50,478 nt of DNA from a virus. Positions 16,332-25,445 of this stretch are shown here, piece by piece. The notes beneath the pieces are model-generated. The model searched no databases. It saw nothing but the letters and a program-made list of their open reading frames with translations, and was not told the origin of the DNA. The stretch is taken from positions 1 to 50,478 of IMG/VR virus record IMGVR_UViG_3300013093_002068; one strand, given 5' to 3'. Each line of letters begins with the position of its first letter. Position 1 is the stretch's first letter. The translations under genes and the position numbers were made by a program.

Positions 16332-17383
16332 GAAAAGTAATCTTCTAATGTGCCTGTACGGCGTAGGTCTAGTGTAGCACAATGTATGCCACCGCTTAGT
16401 GTCATAGCATGACGGAACTGTACAGGAATACTGTCGATACCATACTTGTCTAGTTCACGCATTAGTGGCTCTTGTGTGCTGTCGCAAATAATCGTGTTAG
16501 GATTAACACTAAGGATGTTCATACCGATGTACGGACTACACGGAGCAACACCCCCAGGTACTTTGCTACCTTGCACAACACAATCTTCGAACCATATCTT
16601 GTCCCACTTCTCAAACAGTTTAGGACAGTTGTCTGGAGTAACACGGCTACTGTTTAGTAGCACTAGTCCAGGACGTAAGGGAATGATCGTACTGTCAAAG
16701 TGTCCGTAACTGTAAATGTGTTCAGCAGGATGAATACGATAACCACGTGGCTCTAGTGTATTACGCAACCATTGTAGTCCCCAGTGATTACCTGTGTTAC
16801 TAATTTGGAACATAATGTCTTTGCCCATACGCACACAGTTAGGCGCATCAAACACTGGCTCTAAGTTTGTTAGGCTTGGCTTGCGATCAATGTCTTCAAA
16901 CTGATAGCTTTCATCGGGTAGGATAGGCTTAGGAGCCGCGATCCACTCGACGCCATCTTTGATAGCAGATAGCATTACGTCACGGTACGCACGAGTTTCA
17001 AAGTATCTAGCACGACAGCTACTAGGAGTTTCGATTATTAGATTGTTTAATGGCAATAACAAATCACGAGGACACCAAGTATACCAACCAGTAGTTTTCC
17101 ATTCAGGAGTACTAAACTCTACGCTATGATCAATTGCTTTAGGACGATGTACAATAACACCTAGCTTGCTAAGTATGTCTGCAAGTCCTTGCATGTCTTC
17201 ATTTGCTTCGTCAATTAACGCTTGAGGATATGCTCCTTCTAAAGGTTTAATCTTTTCAATAGGATGGTTAGTGTAGCTCATACTCATAGTGCTACGATCT
17301 ACTGTAGGCACACGAGCGTGATCTGCGATGCCTACTATAATTTCTTCTAGTGGATCCCAATGGTTGTGTGTTGATATCTTCAT
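16328..17383 (-). CDS. Amidinotransferase, glycine amidinotransferase-like
   Basis: 351 residues from the ATG at 17383 (MKISTHNHWDPLEEIIVG), overlapping the upstream stop. The fold-defining steps of the guanidino-modifying family are present: FDAPNCVRMGKDIMFQ with the Asp, YSYGHFDSTIIPLRPG with the catalytic His, and GGIHCATLDLRR with the catalytic Cys at about residue 335. Such enzymes move the amidino group of arginine to an amine, giving a guanidino compound and ornithine, or hydrolyse it. Length and the CATLD end fit arginine:glycine amidinotransferase better than arginine deiminase. The acceptor here may be an amino sugar or another pathway intermediate. Confidence 0.88.
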   Translation of the reverse strand: MKISTHNHWDPLEEIIVGIADHARVPTVDRSTMSMSYTNHPIEKIKPLEGAYPQALIDEANEDMQGLADILSKLGVIVHRPKAIDHSVEFSTPEWKTTGWYTWCPRDLLLPLNNLIIETPSSCRARYFETRAYRDVMLSAIKDGVEWIAAPKPILPDESYQFEDIDRKPSLTNLEPVFDAPNCVRMGKDIMFQISNTGNHWGLQWLRNTLEPRGYRIHPAEHIYSYGHFDSTIIPLRPGLVLLNSSRVTPDNCPKLFEKWDKIWFEDCVVQGSKVPGGVAPCSPYIGMNILSVNPNTIICDSTQEPLMRELDKYGIDSIPVQFRHAMTLSGGIHCATLDLRRTGTLEDYFS

Positions 17384-17943
17384 TCGTTTATAAATCCTCT
17401 TTGTGTGTAACAAATTAATATAACCCACCACTCGCTAGATTTATTCCAAGCATAGTGTGGATGTTTACTTTCAAATACTATTGTATCTTGTACATCTAGT
17501 ATTGTATCTTCTAGTTGAACTCCAACTAGTTCTGTTGTACCTTTAGGAACACATGCAGGAATTAAGATGTTGCACTTGCTTATTCTTTCGCGTTCTTCAT
17601 CTGTCATGTGCATCCCATCTTTGTGCCACGGCACTAAAGAGTTAGGACCAATGAATACCATTTGTATCTTGTTCACTCCTGGCAATGCTTTACCAATTGA
17701 CACTAACTCTTTAAAGCTGTCTACAGTACAAACATCACCCTTTTCTAAACTGTATAAAGAAAGATAGTGTGTATCTACATTGTCGTAATCCTTAACGGGC
17801 TTGCCGTAAAGATCGATATCGTTATTGTCTGCTCCTACATTATACGCTGTTTTGAGATATTCAGCAATAGCATCGTATTCAAAGACTTCATGCAGTTTTG
17901 CTGTAATTTCTGTAAGGTCGCCCTGGTAATTTCTTATGTCCAT
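17380..17943 (-). CDS. Aspartyl/asparaginyl β-hydroxylase-like dioxygenase
   Basis: 187 residues from the ATG at 17943, one base after the upstream stop. PNSLVPWHKDG provides the HxD, CNILIPACVPKG and GVQLEDTILDVQDTIVFES the middle strands, and HPHYAWNKSSEWWVILICY the distal region. This order is typical of the PF05118-type Fe(II)/2OG hydroxylases. The known family hydroxylates Asp/Asn in proteins or small peptides. It sits between an amidinotransferase and a glycosyltransferase-like gene in a coupled operon, so the substrate may be a small molecule made there. Confidence 0.75.
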   Translation of the reverse strand: MDIRNYQGDLTEITAKLHEVFEYDAIAEYLKTAYNVGADNNDIDLYGKPVKDYDNVDTHYLSLYSLEKGDVCTVDSFKELVSIGKALPGVNKIQMVFIGPNSLVPWHKDGMHMTDEERERISKCNILIPACVPKGTTELVGVQLEDTILDVQDTIVFESKHPHYAWNKSSEWWVILICYTQRGFINE

Positions 17944-17944
17944 A

Positions 17945-19087
17945 TTATACCAAATGTGTAAAACTCTTTTGACCAAACCAATAATCTATATCAGTTAGCG
18001 AATACTGTTGTTGTAGCTTATCAAGTGTTTGCTTGTTCTGCTCTACTATTTGTAAAAATACATTATAGTTCGCATCTACATCTGCTTGTATTTGAGCAGA
18101 GTGTTCTTTAAATGTTTCTAATAAATGTTTGGTATTATCTACAATAGCATTGAATCTATTTTGAATTGATGTTATGTAAGGATAGTCTTTAATCGTTAGA
18201 TAATCTGTAAACGAACGTAGGCCCAAAGATTCTAAATGTGCAAACTGTTCGGGTTCTCCAGCAAATATAAACGGATGTCGATTAATAACAGCTCGCCAAG
18301 TTTTTTCAGTTAAAAATCTATAGTCATTGCCCGGAGCATACACGTTACCTTCTGATACTACGCTAAATGCTGTACTTTCAAATACCTTAGGATCTATATA
18401 AGATGGATCCTGGCACCATTGGGTATTATGTATATTGGACTGTTTAATTTCTGTATTGGACAATCTTGAATAGTCCTTTGCTTCATCATATAGCGTATCA
18501 ATCGAGCTAGTACAGTCTACTAAAAATTTATCGTATATGTTAGCAGGCACGTCTTTTAATAATTGTCTACATTCTATTTTATCATTGTCAGTCCATGGAG
18601 GAAAGAAACTCCAAACACTATTTTCTAATAAACCAGAAATGTAATAATTGTACAATAGCGATATGCGATTAGGACGACTAGGAACTCCGCCTAAGAATAA
18701 AAACTTATCTGCAGAGCTATTCCATTGTGCTGTTGATTTATCTTTGTATGATTGATATACTAGATTAACATTAAAGTCCCAAAATACTATTTCATAGTCT
18801 AGTCCTCTAGCATCTAGTTTGTGTTGATATTGCTCTGCCATTCCTAGTACTAGTATTTTCTTTTTAATACCTTTGGCTGTTGCATAATCTTGGACAGCAT
18901 TTAATATTGCATAAAATTCTTCATTATTTTTATATAAGAATCCATCGACCAGCATCAGCCCAACGATTGCATCGCAACCTTCTTCGGCCGCTTGATCAAT
19001 GTCAACAAGAATACGCTTGTGCAGGTCTTTTATAGGATCATCTGCATACAGTAGTTCAAAGTTAATTATTTTACCAGTGTAGGTCAT
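17945..19087 (-). CDS. Glycosyltransferase-like protein (FLTEKTWR family)
   Basis: 380 residues. The C-terminal half has KFLFLGGVPSRPNRISLLY, then SVVSEGNVY, FLTEKTWRAVINRHPFIFAG and LGLRSFTDY. This pattern is like the donor-binding half of GT10/exostosin-type GT-B enzymes, where an EKxW/HPFI block contacts the nucleotide sugar. The N-terminal half (GCDAIVGLMLVDGFLY, KKKILVLGMAEQY) would be the acceptor domain. Similar genes occur in marine T4-type phages from memory. The C-terminal 60 residues are helical and Q-rich. The call as a glycosyltransferase is inferred from the motif order only. Confidence 0.55.
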   Translation of the reverse strand: MTYTGKIINFELLYADDPIKDLHKRILVDIDQAAEEGCDAIVGLMLVDGFLYKNNEEFYAILNAVQDYATAKGIKKKILVLGMAEQYQHKLDARGLDYEIVFWDFNVNLVYQSYKDKSTAQWNSSADKFLFLGGVPSRPNRISLLYNYYISGLLENSVWSFFPPWTDNDKIECRQLLKDVPANIYDKFLVDCTSSIDTLYDEAKDYSRLSNTEIKQSNIHNTQWCQDPSYIDPKVFESTAFSVVSEGNVYAPGNDYRFLTEKTWRAVINRHPFIFAGEPEQFAHLESLGLRSFTDYLTIKDYPYITSIQNRFNAIVDNTKHLLETFKEHSAQIQADVDANYNVFLQIVEQNKQTLDKLQQQYSLTDIDYWFGQKSFTHLV

Positions 19088-19976
19088 TAATCTGCTCAGG
19101 AGTTAAGTGTAGCATTTTGTGGAAACTAAGTCTGTTAGTAGCACACCCGCGATTATATTCCTGCCACTTTTCTCCGCCAATACCAAACAATACAGTATTA
19201 CTAACTTCTACCGATAGTTTGTTACACAATGTAAGTTGAGTTTGTTTATACTTGTCAACTATATAATCTGGAGAGAATTGTTTCATGTATGCTAGTCCAA
19301 TAGCACAGCCAATTCTGTTTACGTAGCCTGCTTTATTACATACGAATAAACTATCATCGTCATCTGTTCTAGTAAAACGAATGCCGGCTCTTGCATGTGC
19401 TATTGGGAATGTCTTACTTAAACTAAACACCACATCAGTGATACACTTGTGCGTGAAGTCAAAGTTAATATCTGAACATATACCAAAGTACGCACAATCC
19501 ACTAACACAGGAATTCCAAGTTCATCACATCCATCTAATAGAGCTTGATGCAAATGATGTTCTTTGCCCGTGTCACTAAACGGTAAACTGATTACTACAG
19601 CATCGTTAGGATCTAAGCAAGCATCATCTAACCAGAACCAATCCGGCCAGCTGTTGCGCCACATCAGCTGATGATACATATACTCGCCGCGGAAACAACG
19701 AAAACGTCTAGTGCGATTTTTGATATAAAACTTATCAAAGGATTCTGTTGTTCCATTAGAATAGCAAGCATACGGAAACTGCTCTAGCCCTGTTATAGTA
19801 TTACCCTTAGATGATAGTATCCAATCTCTATAGGTAGCACAGTATTCAGCAACTGTATCTCTTGCTAGAGCAGATGATAAGTCCACTTGATCTAATACAG
19901 ACAACGTATCGTCATCCATTATAGCAGCAGAATTTCCAAAGGGCAGATGACGTTTGTCATGTGGTAAGCGTGTCAT
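19071..19976 (-). CDS. PLP-dependent aminotransferase-like enzyme (fold type I)
   Basis: 301 residues. VLVDCAYFG gives the Asp that pairs with the PLP nitrogen (D160), and VVFSLSKTFP the PLP lysine (K188) in an S-x-S-K loop. ISLPFSDTG precedes them as in class-I aminotransferases. RAGIRFTR follows. At about 300 residues it is shorter than typical 380-400-residue aminotransferases and may lack part of the C-terminal small domain. It shares D160 and K188 at identical positions with the protein encoded at 30679-31542. Likely role: amino transfer or another PLP reaction on a sugar or amino acid in the operon's pathway. Confidence 0.75.
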   Translation of the reverse strand: MTRLPHDKRHLPFGNSAAIMDDDTLSVLDQVDLSSALARDTVAEYCATYRDWILSSKGNTITGLEQFPYACYSNGTTESFDKFYIKNRTRRFRCFRGEYMYHQLMWRNSWPDWFWLDDACLDPNDAVVISLPFSDTGKEHHLHQALLDGCDELGIPVLVDCAYFGICSDINFDFTHKCITDVVFSLSKTFPIAHARAGIRFTRTDDDDSLFVCNKAGYVNRIGCAIGLAYMKQFSPDYIVDKYKQTQLTLCNKLSVEVSNTVLFGIGGEKWQEYNRGCATNRLSFHKMLHLTPEQINDLHW

Positions 19977-20611
19977 TTATAACCTATGAAATGAAATATG
20001 TAATATGGAGTTAGGCCCATGTTTGCAGCCGCATGCCATTCGTGAACATGGTTCCATTTGTAAATTTTACCAACGGGCTGATTTTGATAGCAAGCATCTT
20101 TAAATGCAAGAACATGTCCCCATTGCGGTTCTTGTACAAAGCAAGTATATCTAGACACTTCACCTAAGGCTTGATACGGAGTTAGATCAGGAAATACATC
20201 AAAGTGCATTGGTGCAACTTTACCAGGAAGTAATCGTGTTATGAATACACGTATAGGAGTTTCTCCTGTTAGTTTAATAAACGCATCTTGCACAGCGATA
20301 TCAAAATGCTCACCTGCGTAAAAATCTTCCCAGTATACTTCAGATTTCTTATAACCAACGTCCCACCATGCACCTAGTACTTTGCGAGCAGTCTTAACGA
20401 TATCCCCAAAGTAATCCTTGTCCTTGTTTTCTTCGAGCATTCTTTGCATGTCTACTTCTAGTTTTTCTGCGGCTGTTTCTTCTGCAGGTTTCGAATCGTC
20501 ATACTCTAGCTCAGGGTTATATATGTCGTATATCCCTTTCTTATCTTTAATTGATTCAAGTACTGACTTCCAATCAATTAAATCTTCGGTATTACCAAAA
20601 TAGCTGGGCAT
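19973..20611 (-). CDS. Double-stranded β-helix 2OG-Fe(II)-like protein
   Basis: 212 residues, the longest of the small oxygenase-like family in this window. It has the family N-terminal signature (FGNTEDLIDWKSVLESI), then LLPGKVAPMHFDVF with HxD, WGHVLAFKD, GKIYKWNHVHEWHAAANMG with the distal His, and PYYIFHFIGYK. An extra acidic insert (residues about 30-65, PAEETAAEKLEVDMQ) separates the signature from the core. The fold suggests Fe(II)-dependent oxygenation. It is the first gene of the leftward operon ending at 15849. The ATG is preceded by AGGAGA. Confidence 0.68.
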   Translation of the reverse strand: MPSYFGNTEDLIDWKSVLESIKDKKGIYDIYNPELEYDDSKPAEETAAEKLEVDMQRMLEENKDKDYFGDIVKTARKVLGAWWDVGYKKSEVYWEDFYAGEHFDIAVQDAFIKLTGETPIRVFITRLLPGKVAPMHFDVFPDLTPYQALGEVSRYTCFVQEPQWGHVLAFKDACYQNQPVGKIYKWNHVHEWHAAANMGLTPYYIFHFIGYK

Positions 20612-20628
20612 CCATGTCTCCTATCCTG

Positions 20629-20636
20629 TATTTAAT
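20629..20636 (-). promoter_or_regulatory. Possible late promoter octamer (ATTAAATA) for the 20.6-15.8 kb operon
   Basis: ATTAAATA reads leftward, 17 nt before the ATG at 20611, with AGGAGA in the leader. One of the few late-type elements here with a usual ribosome-binding leader. Confidence 0.45.
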
Positions 20637-20648
20637 GCACGGATAACT

Positions 20649-21407
20649 ATGTACATGATAGATATGAGCACCTTAGAATTTTACCAAAAGAACAAAGACT
20701 GTTCTTGGACATTGCCAGATGTCCCTAGCAATCTTACTACGAATATAGAAATAGCCAGCTGGCTATTAAATCAAACAGACTTTGGATGGCTTGAACTCGA
20801 TATTAATATAGATATTGGAGGATGGCAACTAGAATCACTTATGTCTGCACCTTGGTTAGTTCCGCATAGGGAAGATGAAAACACAGGTTGGAATAGTGCT
20901 TGCTTACATGGTATTGATATTGCGTCCACAGGTGCTTGGACAAACTATGGATACACTGAAGAAAAGACAGTACCATATCATTGGACCTCATTATCGTATA
21001 GAGCACCTACTATTAGACGATTCTGGGAAACACAGTTTCCTACAGACAAGTATCGCAGAATTAGATTTATGGAACTAGAACCTGATTGTGCAATTAATCC
21101 ACATAGCGATATGCCTGGTAGACTTCCTGGAGAAGAAAACTTTGATGCACTTGCATTTGGGATTCCAATCAATATTGCTGTTATACAACCAGACAACTGT
21201 TATATGGTATTAGAAGGCAAAGGTGTTGTGCCTTTTAAAGAAGGCAAAGCCTTTATCGTAAACATTAGACATACCCATGCTGTAATAAATCAATCAGACG
21301 AACCGCGTATGCACGTTATTGGTCACAGTTACGGGTACGGAGAAAGGCTAGAAGAATTTGCAGAATTAGTAGTTAGAAGTTATAATCTAGCCAAGATTGC
21401 TCAATAA
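20649..21407 (+). CDS. Aspartyl/asparaginyl β-hydroxylase-like dioxygenase
   Basis: 252 residues. RFMELEPDCAINPHSDMPG supplies the HxD and KAFIVNIRHTHAVINQSDEPR the distal His and the 2OG-contacting Arg; MHVIGHSYGYGERLEEFAELV ends the core. This is the PF05118-like order. The N-terminal 100 residues (WLLNQTDFGWLELDINID) may be a substrate-recognition part. Three in-frame ATGs (20649, 20655, 20664) are possible; the first has CGGA upstream. The 3' end overlaps the convergent radical-SAM gene by 21 nt. Confidence 0.7.
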   Translation: MYMIDMSTLEFYQKNKDCSWTLPDVPSNLTTNIEIASWLLNQTDFGWLELDINIDIGGWQLESLMSAPWLVPHREDENTGWNSACLHGIDIASTGAWTNYGYTEEKTVPYHWTSLSYRAPTIRRFWETQFPTDKYRRIRFMELEPDCAINPHSDMPGRLPGEENFDALAFGIPINIAVIQPDNCYMVLEGKGVVPFKEGKAFIVNIRHTHAVINQSDEPRMHVIGHSYGYGERLEEFAELVVRSYNLAKIAQ

Positions 21408-22550
21408 GTTTAACATTTGTGTATTAAGAAATTCTTTGCTGTCAACCCTAACAGGATTTTGTGTTTGATACGCATCAACATAGTCTGCTAATAATTCATT
21501 ACAGTTTCTTAAGTTTTCATTACGTAGCTCATCTAACTTATTATGAAAGTTTAAAAAATGCTCAAACAGATTATCTCCGGGCATGTTTAAATGATTAAGT
21601 ATGTGCTGTTGGCTAGGTCCATAACTTTCTATTACAGGACGCATTATATCTTTTAGATCCTCGGGCATGTTGCTTAAGGATAACTGTGGAGGCCAACTCA
21701 ATACTTTAGTCAACCATGCAACTCTTGGAAATTCTTTTTTAAGGAAATCTCCTAAGTCTGATAACTTAGTAGCGTTGTATATGCTGACCACTGTTGTAAT
21801 TTGTATCAATGTCTTTGTCTTACGTAGATCAATAAGTTTTTCTAATTCTCTTAGATTAGCGATCACTGTATCGAAGTTTGAAAGACTTCTAAAGTATTCT
21901 GTTACTGACCCGTACCCTTCTAAACTTATAGATAAGTCAAGCGATTTACAATTTAACAGGGCATTGTAAAATGCAGGGCCAGGCAAAACCGTTCCGTTAG
22001 TTGATACAGTTAAATCAATGTTTTCAATATTATCTAGTTTGGCAAAGAATGCTTCTGCATTAGGGCTAAGGAATGGTTCTCCACCAGATACAATAATTTT
22101 ATCAAGTCCGCTGTAATCTATAGATTCCCATAAGTTTGATTTGTCATATTTCTTATCAAAGAACGTCCGACCATATATTGCTTCCTCATCGTCTCTCCAC
22201 AAATGACTAGCAGCACTAATACATCCGCGACATTTTAAATTACAAATATTATCAAAACTAATATCTAATGTACGTAACTTAACTTCCTCAACTCTACCAA
22301 TTCTTTCGTTAGCGTGCTGTCGCCTAGACCATATGCCTATGTCTTCGTTGTGATAACATTGTGAGCATCCGGCCACTAGCTCGTTCTTTAACATCTTATC
22401 TCGAGTAACAAACAGTATCGGCGACTCTATTGCGTTAGACTGATTGACTTGGCTATAGGGAATGCGTTCGCTTGACCAGCAACAAACAGACGCACTTCTT
22501 GGAGTAATGTTTAAGCCTGTCCAACCTAAGGCACAATAAGTTTCTCTCAT
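21387..22550 (-). CDS. Radical-SAM enzyme, twitch/SPASM-like, with N-terminal Cys cluster
   Basis: 387 residues. The radical-SAM motif is CNLKCRGC (C103, C107, C110), with SGGEPF (155-160) for the methionine amino group and STNGT downstream. An N-terminal Cys-rich segment (C6, CC at 23-24, GCSQC at 62-65) probably holds an auxiliary cluster as in twitch/SPASM-type proteins. These enzymes cleave S-adenosylmethionine to start radical chemistry on peptides, sugars or small molecules. The ATG at 22550 lies 5 nt after a consensus late octamer, with no Shine-Dalgarno site, so it is probably read from a leaderless late mRNA. Confidence 0.85.
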   Translation of the reverse strand: MRETYCALGWTGLNITPRSASVCCWSSERIPYSQVNQSNAIESPILFVTRDKMLKNELVAGCSQCYHNEDIGIWSRRQHANERIGRVEEVKLRTLDISFDNICNLKCRGCISAASHLWRDDEEAIYGRTFFDKKYDKSNLWESIDYSGLDKIIVSGGEPFLSPNAEAFFAKLDNIENIDLTVSTNGTVLPGPAFYNALLNCKSLDLSISLEGYGSVTEYFRSLSNFDTVIANLRELEKLIDLRKTKTLIQITTVVSIYNATKLSDLGDFLKKEFPRVAWLTKVLSWPPQLSLSNMPEDLKDIMRPVIESYGPSQQHILNHLNMPGDNLFEHFLNFHNKLDELRNENLRNCNELLADYVDAYQTQNPVRVDSKEFLNTQMLNLLSNLG

Positions 22551-22555
22551 GCCGA

Positions 22556-22563
22556 TATTTATA
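22556..22563 (-). promoter_or_regulatory. Consensus T4 late promoter TATAAATA, 5 nt before ATG
   Basis: Exact octamer reading leftward, then TCGGC, then the ATG at 22550 of the radical-SAM gene. No room for a ribosome-binding site if initiation follows T4 spacing. Confidence 0.7.
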
Positions 22564-22579
22564 GATAAGTACTACTATA

Positions 22580-23803
22580 ATGAATATAATAAAATTCCCA
22601 GGCGGATCATCTAAGATAGTGTTTTGTTTTGTTGACAGAACTGATTCTGCTTGTGATGGTTTTTCCAAAGAACTAATTAAGAATCAAAGCGACTTTACTA
22701 TTTCTAATCTACACATCAAAGGTTACGATGTATATCAAGGACTAGATGAAGATACATTGTTGCAGGCCGTAAGTAAACAGATTTATACACATGCCGTTGT
22801 GTTTAGTACAGGCACAGAATTTATTAATGGTATGCAGTTCTTTGATGCGATAGACGAATTGTGCAAACAGCAGTTCTTTATTGCAGGACATGTATTAGAC
22901 AGAGGCGATGCGTATTATGAATTGCACCAACAATGTTATATTGTTAATCTAAGTGCTTATAAAGAATTTAACTGTCCAATAATTGGCCAGCAAGAACTAG
23001 GCGCTAGTCATACACAGGTCGAACCTATACGTAGTACACACAATATACACGATGACTATACTCCAACATGGGTTGACAAAGGTTGGGATGATAAACTATA
23101 TTCTCATAAAGCACACGGCTGGAATATACTGTCAGTAGCATTTGCCAATAACGAAACTGTAGAAGTGTTTACAGATTCTATTAGAGATAACAAGCGACAT
23201 CATTATCCAGAATCTAAAAAGGATTGGCAAAAACATTTACCCTGGATCTATCACAGAGAACGAGTATGTGCTACTCGCTTTGTACATACACAGAACAACG
23301 AATGGGCTAATGCCGCAGAGGGCGATGTACAACAACTGTTCATACCTGCAAGCGGAACTGTTTATTTTGAATTACTAAATCCAAACACGGATAACACAGT
23401 TATATTCTACGACTACAATCTAAGAGCATTAGACTACTGGCGCAATCATGCACCTAAGTTAGATAATGTAACTTACAAGTTTGTGCATTTAGATTTGCTA
23501 GGTGAAGATCAAGATATTACACAGTACTTTGATAATACATTACCTACTATGATTAACTTGTCTAACATATTTTGTTACGAAGGTACAACTATGTTAAGTC
23601 CGCTAACACATCGAGTATACAAAGAAAATCAAATACTTGAACAACTAATAGCACACATACCTGATGCACAACTTAACTTTACTATGCGAGCCGCAAGTGG
23701 GTTTACAGAGTTGCGTATGATAGGACGAGTACGTGAGTTCACTGTTACTGATATTAAACAACTAATAAAACCAACATGGCATATTAATCAGGACTGGTGT
23801 TAA
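22580..23803 (+). CDS. Hypothetical two-part protein, C-terminal half methyltransferase-like
   Basis: 407 residues. The first 170 (HAVVFSTGTEFINGMQFFDA, FFIAGHVLDRGDAYYELHQQ) look like an acceptor- or nucleotide-sugar-binding domain with no sure family. The last 150 (NTVIFYDYNLRALDYW, KFVHLDLLG, INLSNIFCYEGTTML, LNFTMRAASGF) have the strand-helix rhythm of a Rossmann SAM-dependent methyltransferase, but no clear GxGxG. The ATG is flanked by CTACTATA, an 8-nt sequence repeated before the ATG at 30661. The 3' end meets the convergent radical-SAM gene. Confidence 0.6.
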   Translation: MNIIKFPGGSSKIVFCFVDRTDSACDGFSKELIKNQSDFTISNLHIKGYDVYQGLDEDTLLQAVSKQIYTHAVVFSTGTEFINGMQFFDAIDELCKQQFFIAGHVLDRGDAYYELHQQCYIVNLSAYKEFNCPIIGQQELGASHTQVEPIRSTHNIHDDYTPTWVDKGWDDKLYSHKAHGWNILSVAFANNETVEVFTDSIRDNKRHHYPESKKDWQKHLPWIYHRERVCATRFVHTQNNEWANAAEGDVQQLFIPASGTVYFELLNPNTDNTVIFYDYNLRALDYWRNHAPKLDNVTYKFVHLDLLGEDQDITQYFDNTLPTMINLSNIFCYEGTTMLSPLTHRVYKENQILEQLIAHIPDAQLNFTMRAASGFTELRMIGRVREFTVTDIKQLIKPTWHINQDWC

Positions 23804-24954
23804 GTCTTTAGTTTAACTATTGCCTGTTTAAAGAACTGTTGGCTTTCAGATAACTCTACTCTGTTAGGATATAGATTCATAAAGCTAGATAAGAATCCGT
23901 TGTAGCTGTGTATATGTTCGCTACGAATAGAATCTAATTGTTCAGTAAAGTTAATAAAGTGAGCGAAGTAATCCTCTCCTGGAGAATCAAGATAATTTAT
24001 TATCTCTTGATTAGTAATATATTTCCTAACGGCATCTTTATAAGACTGTGGTGTATTTTTAATTGATAGGAATACAGGAAACTGTGCCACTTGATAACTT
24101 AACTGAAAGTTAGGAAAGTGTTCTCTTACCCAATTCTCAAGTAAGTCTAGTTTATTAGCATTGTAGATACTGACCACAGTATGGACAACAATGTTAGTAG
24201 TACCAACAGGACGCTTTTCATAAAGTGTATTGTAGAATTGTAAACTATTGTCTATCGCTTCAAACTTAGCACCACCACGCACATATTCATTAAAAGATCC
24301 AAACGCATCAACACTTACATTAAGATGTAAGTATCTACAGTTTAGCATAGCATCTAACAAATCACCTGATGCTTGTTCAACTCCGTTAGTGCTTAACTGT
24401 ATGCGTAACTGTCGAGCTCGATCCTGTTCACGTATCATTTTAAAGAAGTCTGCTGTACCTGGACTAACTGTAGGCTCTCCACCTAACACTTCAATCTCTT
24501 CTAAGTAGGTTAAGTCTAAGTCTGTGTATAGGGTATTCTTAGAATACTTTTTATCTAATAATGTTTCACCGTAAAGTGCTAGTTCATCTTCATACCATAG
24601 ATGACTGTTAACACTTCCGCAACTACGACATTTAATGTTGCATACATTATCAAATACTAATTCTAACTTGCGTAGTTTTAAATCTGTTTGGAATCCAAAT
24701 CGTGCGATGCCATCTTGACGCATCGAGCCCATGCCTGCCGCTTCTTCTGCATAGCATTGACAACCTTCAACTAGTTCTCCGTTTAACATCTTACGGCGCA
24801 TCTCTTCCATCACAGGACCTGTACGCACTTCGTTGATAGGAATTACTTTTTTAAACAGAGAAGACTTCATAAACTGTCCACACGGCAATACTGTATTGTC
24901 TGCTTGTAAGCTAGCTGATGCAAATGGATAGATGCAATAGGTTTTTGGTATCAT
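23800..24954 (-). CDS. Radical-SAM enzyme, twitch/SPASM-like, with N-terminal Cys cluster
   Basis: 384 residues. CNIKCRSC (C105, C109, C112) binds the [4Fe-4S] cluster and LGGEPTVSPG follows. The N terminus starts TYCIYPFASASLQADNTVLP with further cysteines (C7, C25, GCQC at 65-67) for a likely auxiliary cluster. It is closely related to the gene at 21387-22550: shared SHLW, LDKKY, VVSIYNA and EDYFAHFINF. The start overlaps the stop of the oxygenase-like gene upstream (ATGA), which couples the two. Substrate unknown. Confidence 0.85.
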   Translation of the reverse strand: MIPKTYCIYPFASASLQADNTVLPCGQFMKSSLFKKVIPINEVRTGPVMEEMRRKMLNGELVEGCQCYAEEAAGMGSMRQDGIARFGFQTDLKLRKLELVFDNVCNIKCRSCGSVNSHLWYEDELALYGETLLDKKYSKNTLYTDLDLTYLEEIEVLGGEPTVSPGTADFFKMIREQDRARQLRIQLSTNGVEQASGDLLDAMLNCRYLHLNVSVDAFGSFNEYVRGGAKFEAIDNSLQFYNTLYEKRPVGTTNIVVHTVVSIYNANKLDLLENWVREHFPNFQLSYQVAQFPVFLSIKNTPQSYKDAVRKYITNQEIINYLDSPGEDYFAHFINFTEQLDSIRSEHIHSYNGFLSSFMNLYPNRVELSESQQFFKQAIVKLKT

Positions 24955-25445
24955 AGATATTCAGTAATCATTAGCATGACTCTAGGAGTATGCCCAATGT
25001 TGGCAGCACCGTGTAGTGCTGTTGAATCTGTAAACTTGTACAAGTCGCCCATCTTGTAGTTAGATATCATTTGATCTTCGTATATGAATACATGGCCAGG
25101 AGCATAGTCTTGCATGGGCATCCAATAACGATTGCAGGGTGCATCGTGTGCATGTGGATCTGTGTGTACAGGCATATACTGTCCAGGTAGTAGTTTAGTG
25201 AACCACCAATGTACTTTACCTGTAGTCCATGTAGGTTTTATTTGTACGTTTAGATCTTGTTCTTCATACACCCACCAGTTAACAGTAGTTAAATCATATC
25301 CTGCTGTTTGATACCGGTCGTACTCTGCAGACTCGACTGCCGTAGCAGGAGGCCAGTCACGAGGGCGAGCTTGTCCGTCAGTTGTTAATACCTTATGTTC
25401 CCATAAAGGTTCAACCCAACTACTGTAGTTGCCTATGTATTCCAT
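24951..25445 (-). CDS. Double-stranded β-helix 2OG-Fe(II)-like protein
   Basis: 164 residues. LLPGQYMPVHTDPH (HxD), YAPGHVFIYED, YKMGDLYKF, STALHGAANIGHTPR (distal His and Arg) and MLMITEYL give the full small-family core. The N terminus is MEYIGNYSSWVEPLW. It overlaps the next radical-SAM gene by 4 nt and the upstream dioxygenase by 1 nt, so three iron enzymes are made as one set. A radical-SAM partner that depends on this oxygenase, or the reverse, is plausible but not shown. Confidence 0.7.
   Translation of the reverse strand: MEYIGNYSSWVEPLWEHKVLTTDGQARPRDWPPATAVESAEYDRYQTAGYDLTTVNWWVYEEQDLNVQIKPTWTTGKVHWWFTKLLPGQYMPVHTDPHAHDAPCNRYWMPMQDYAPGHVFIYEDQMISNYKMGDLYKFTDSTALHGAANIGHTPRVMLMITEYL

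Noticed and set aside
22576-22581. TATAAT at the start of the 22580 gene as a -10 box
   Set aside because: It overlaps the ATG itself, so it would start RNA downstream of the start codon.
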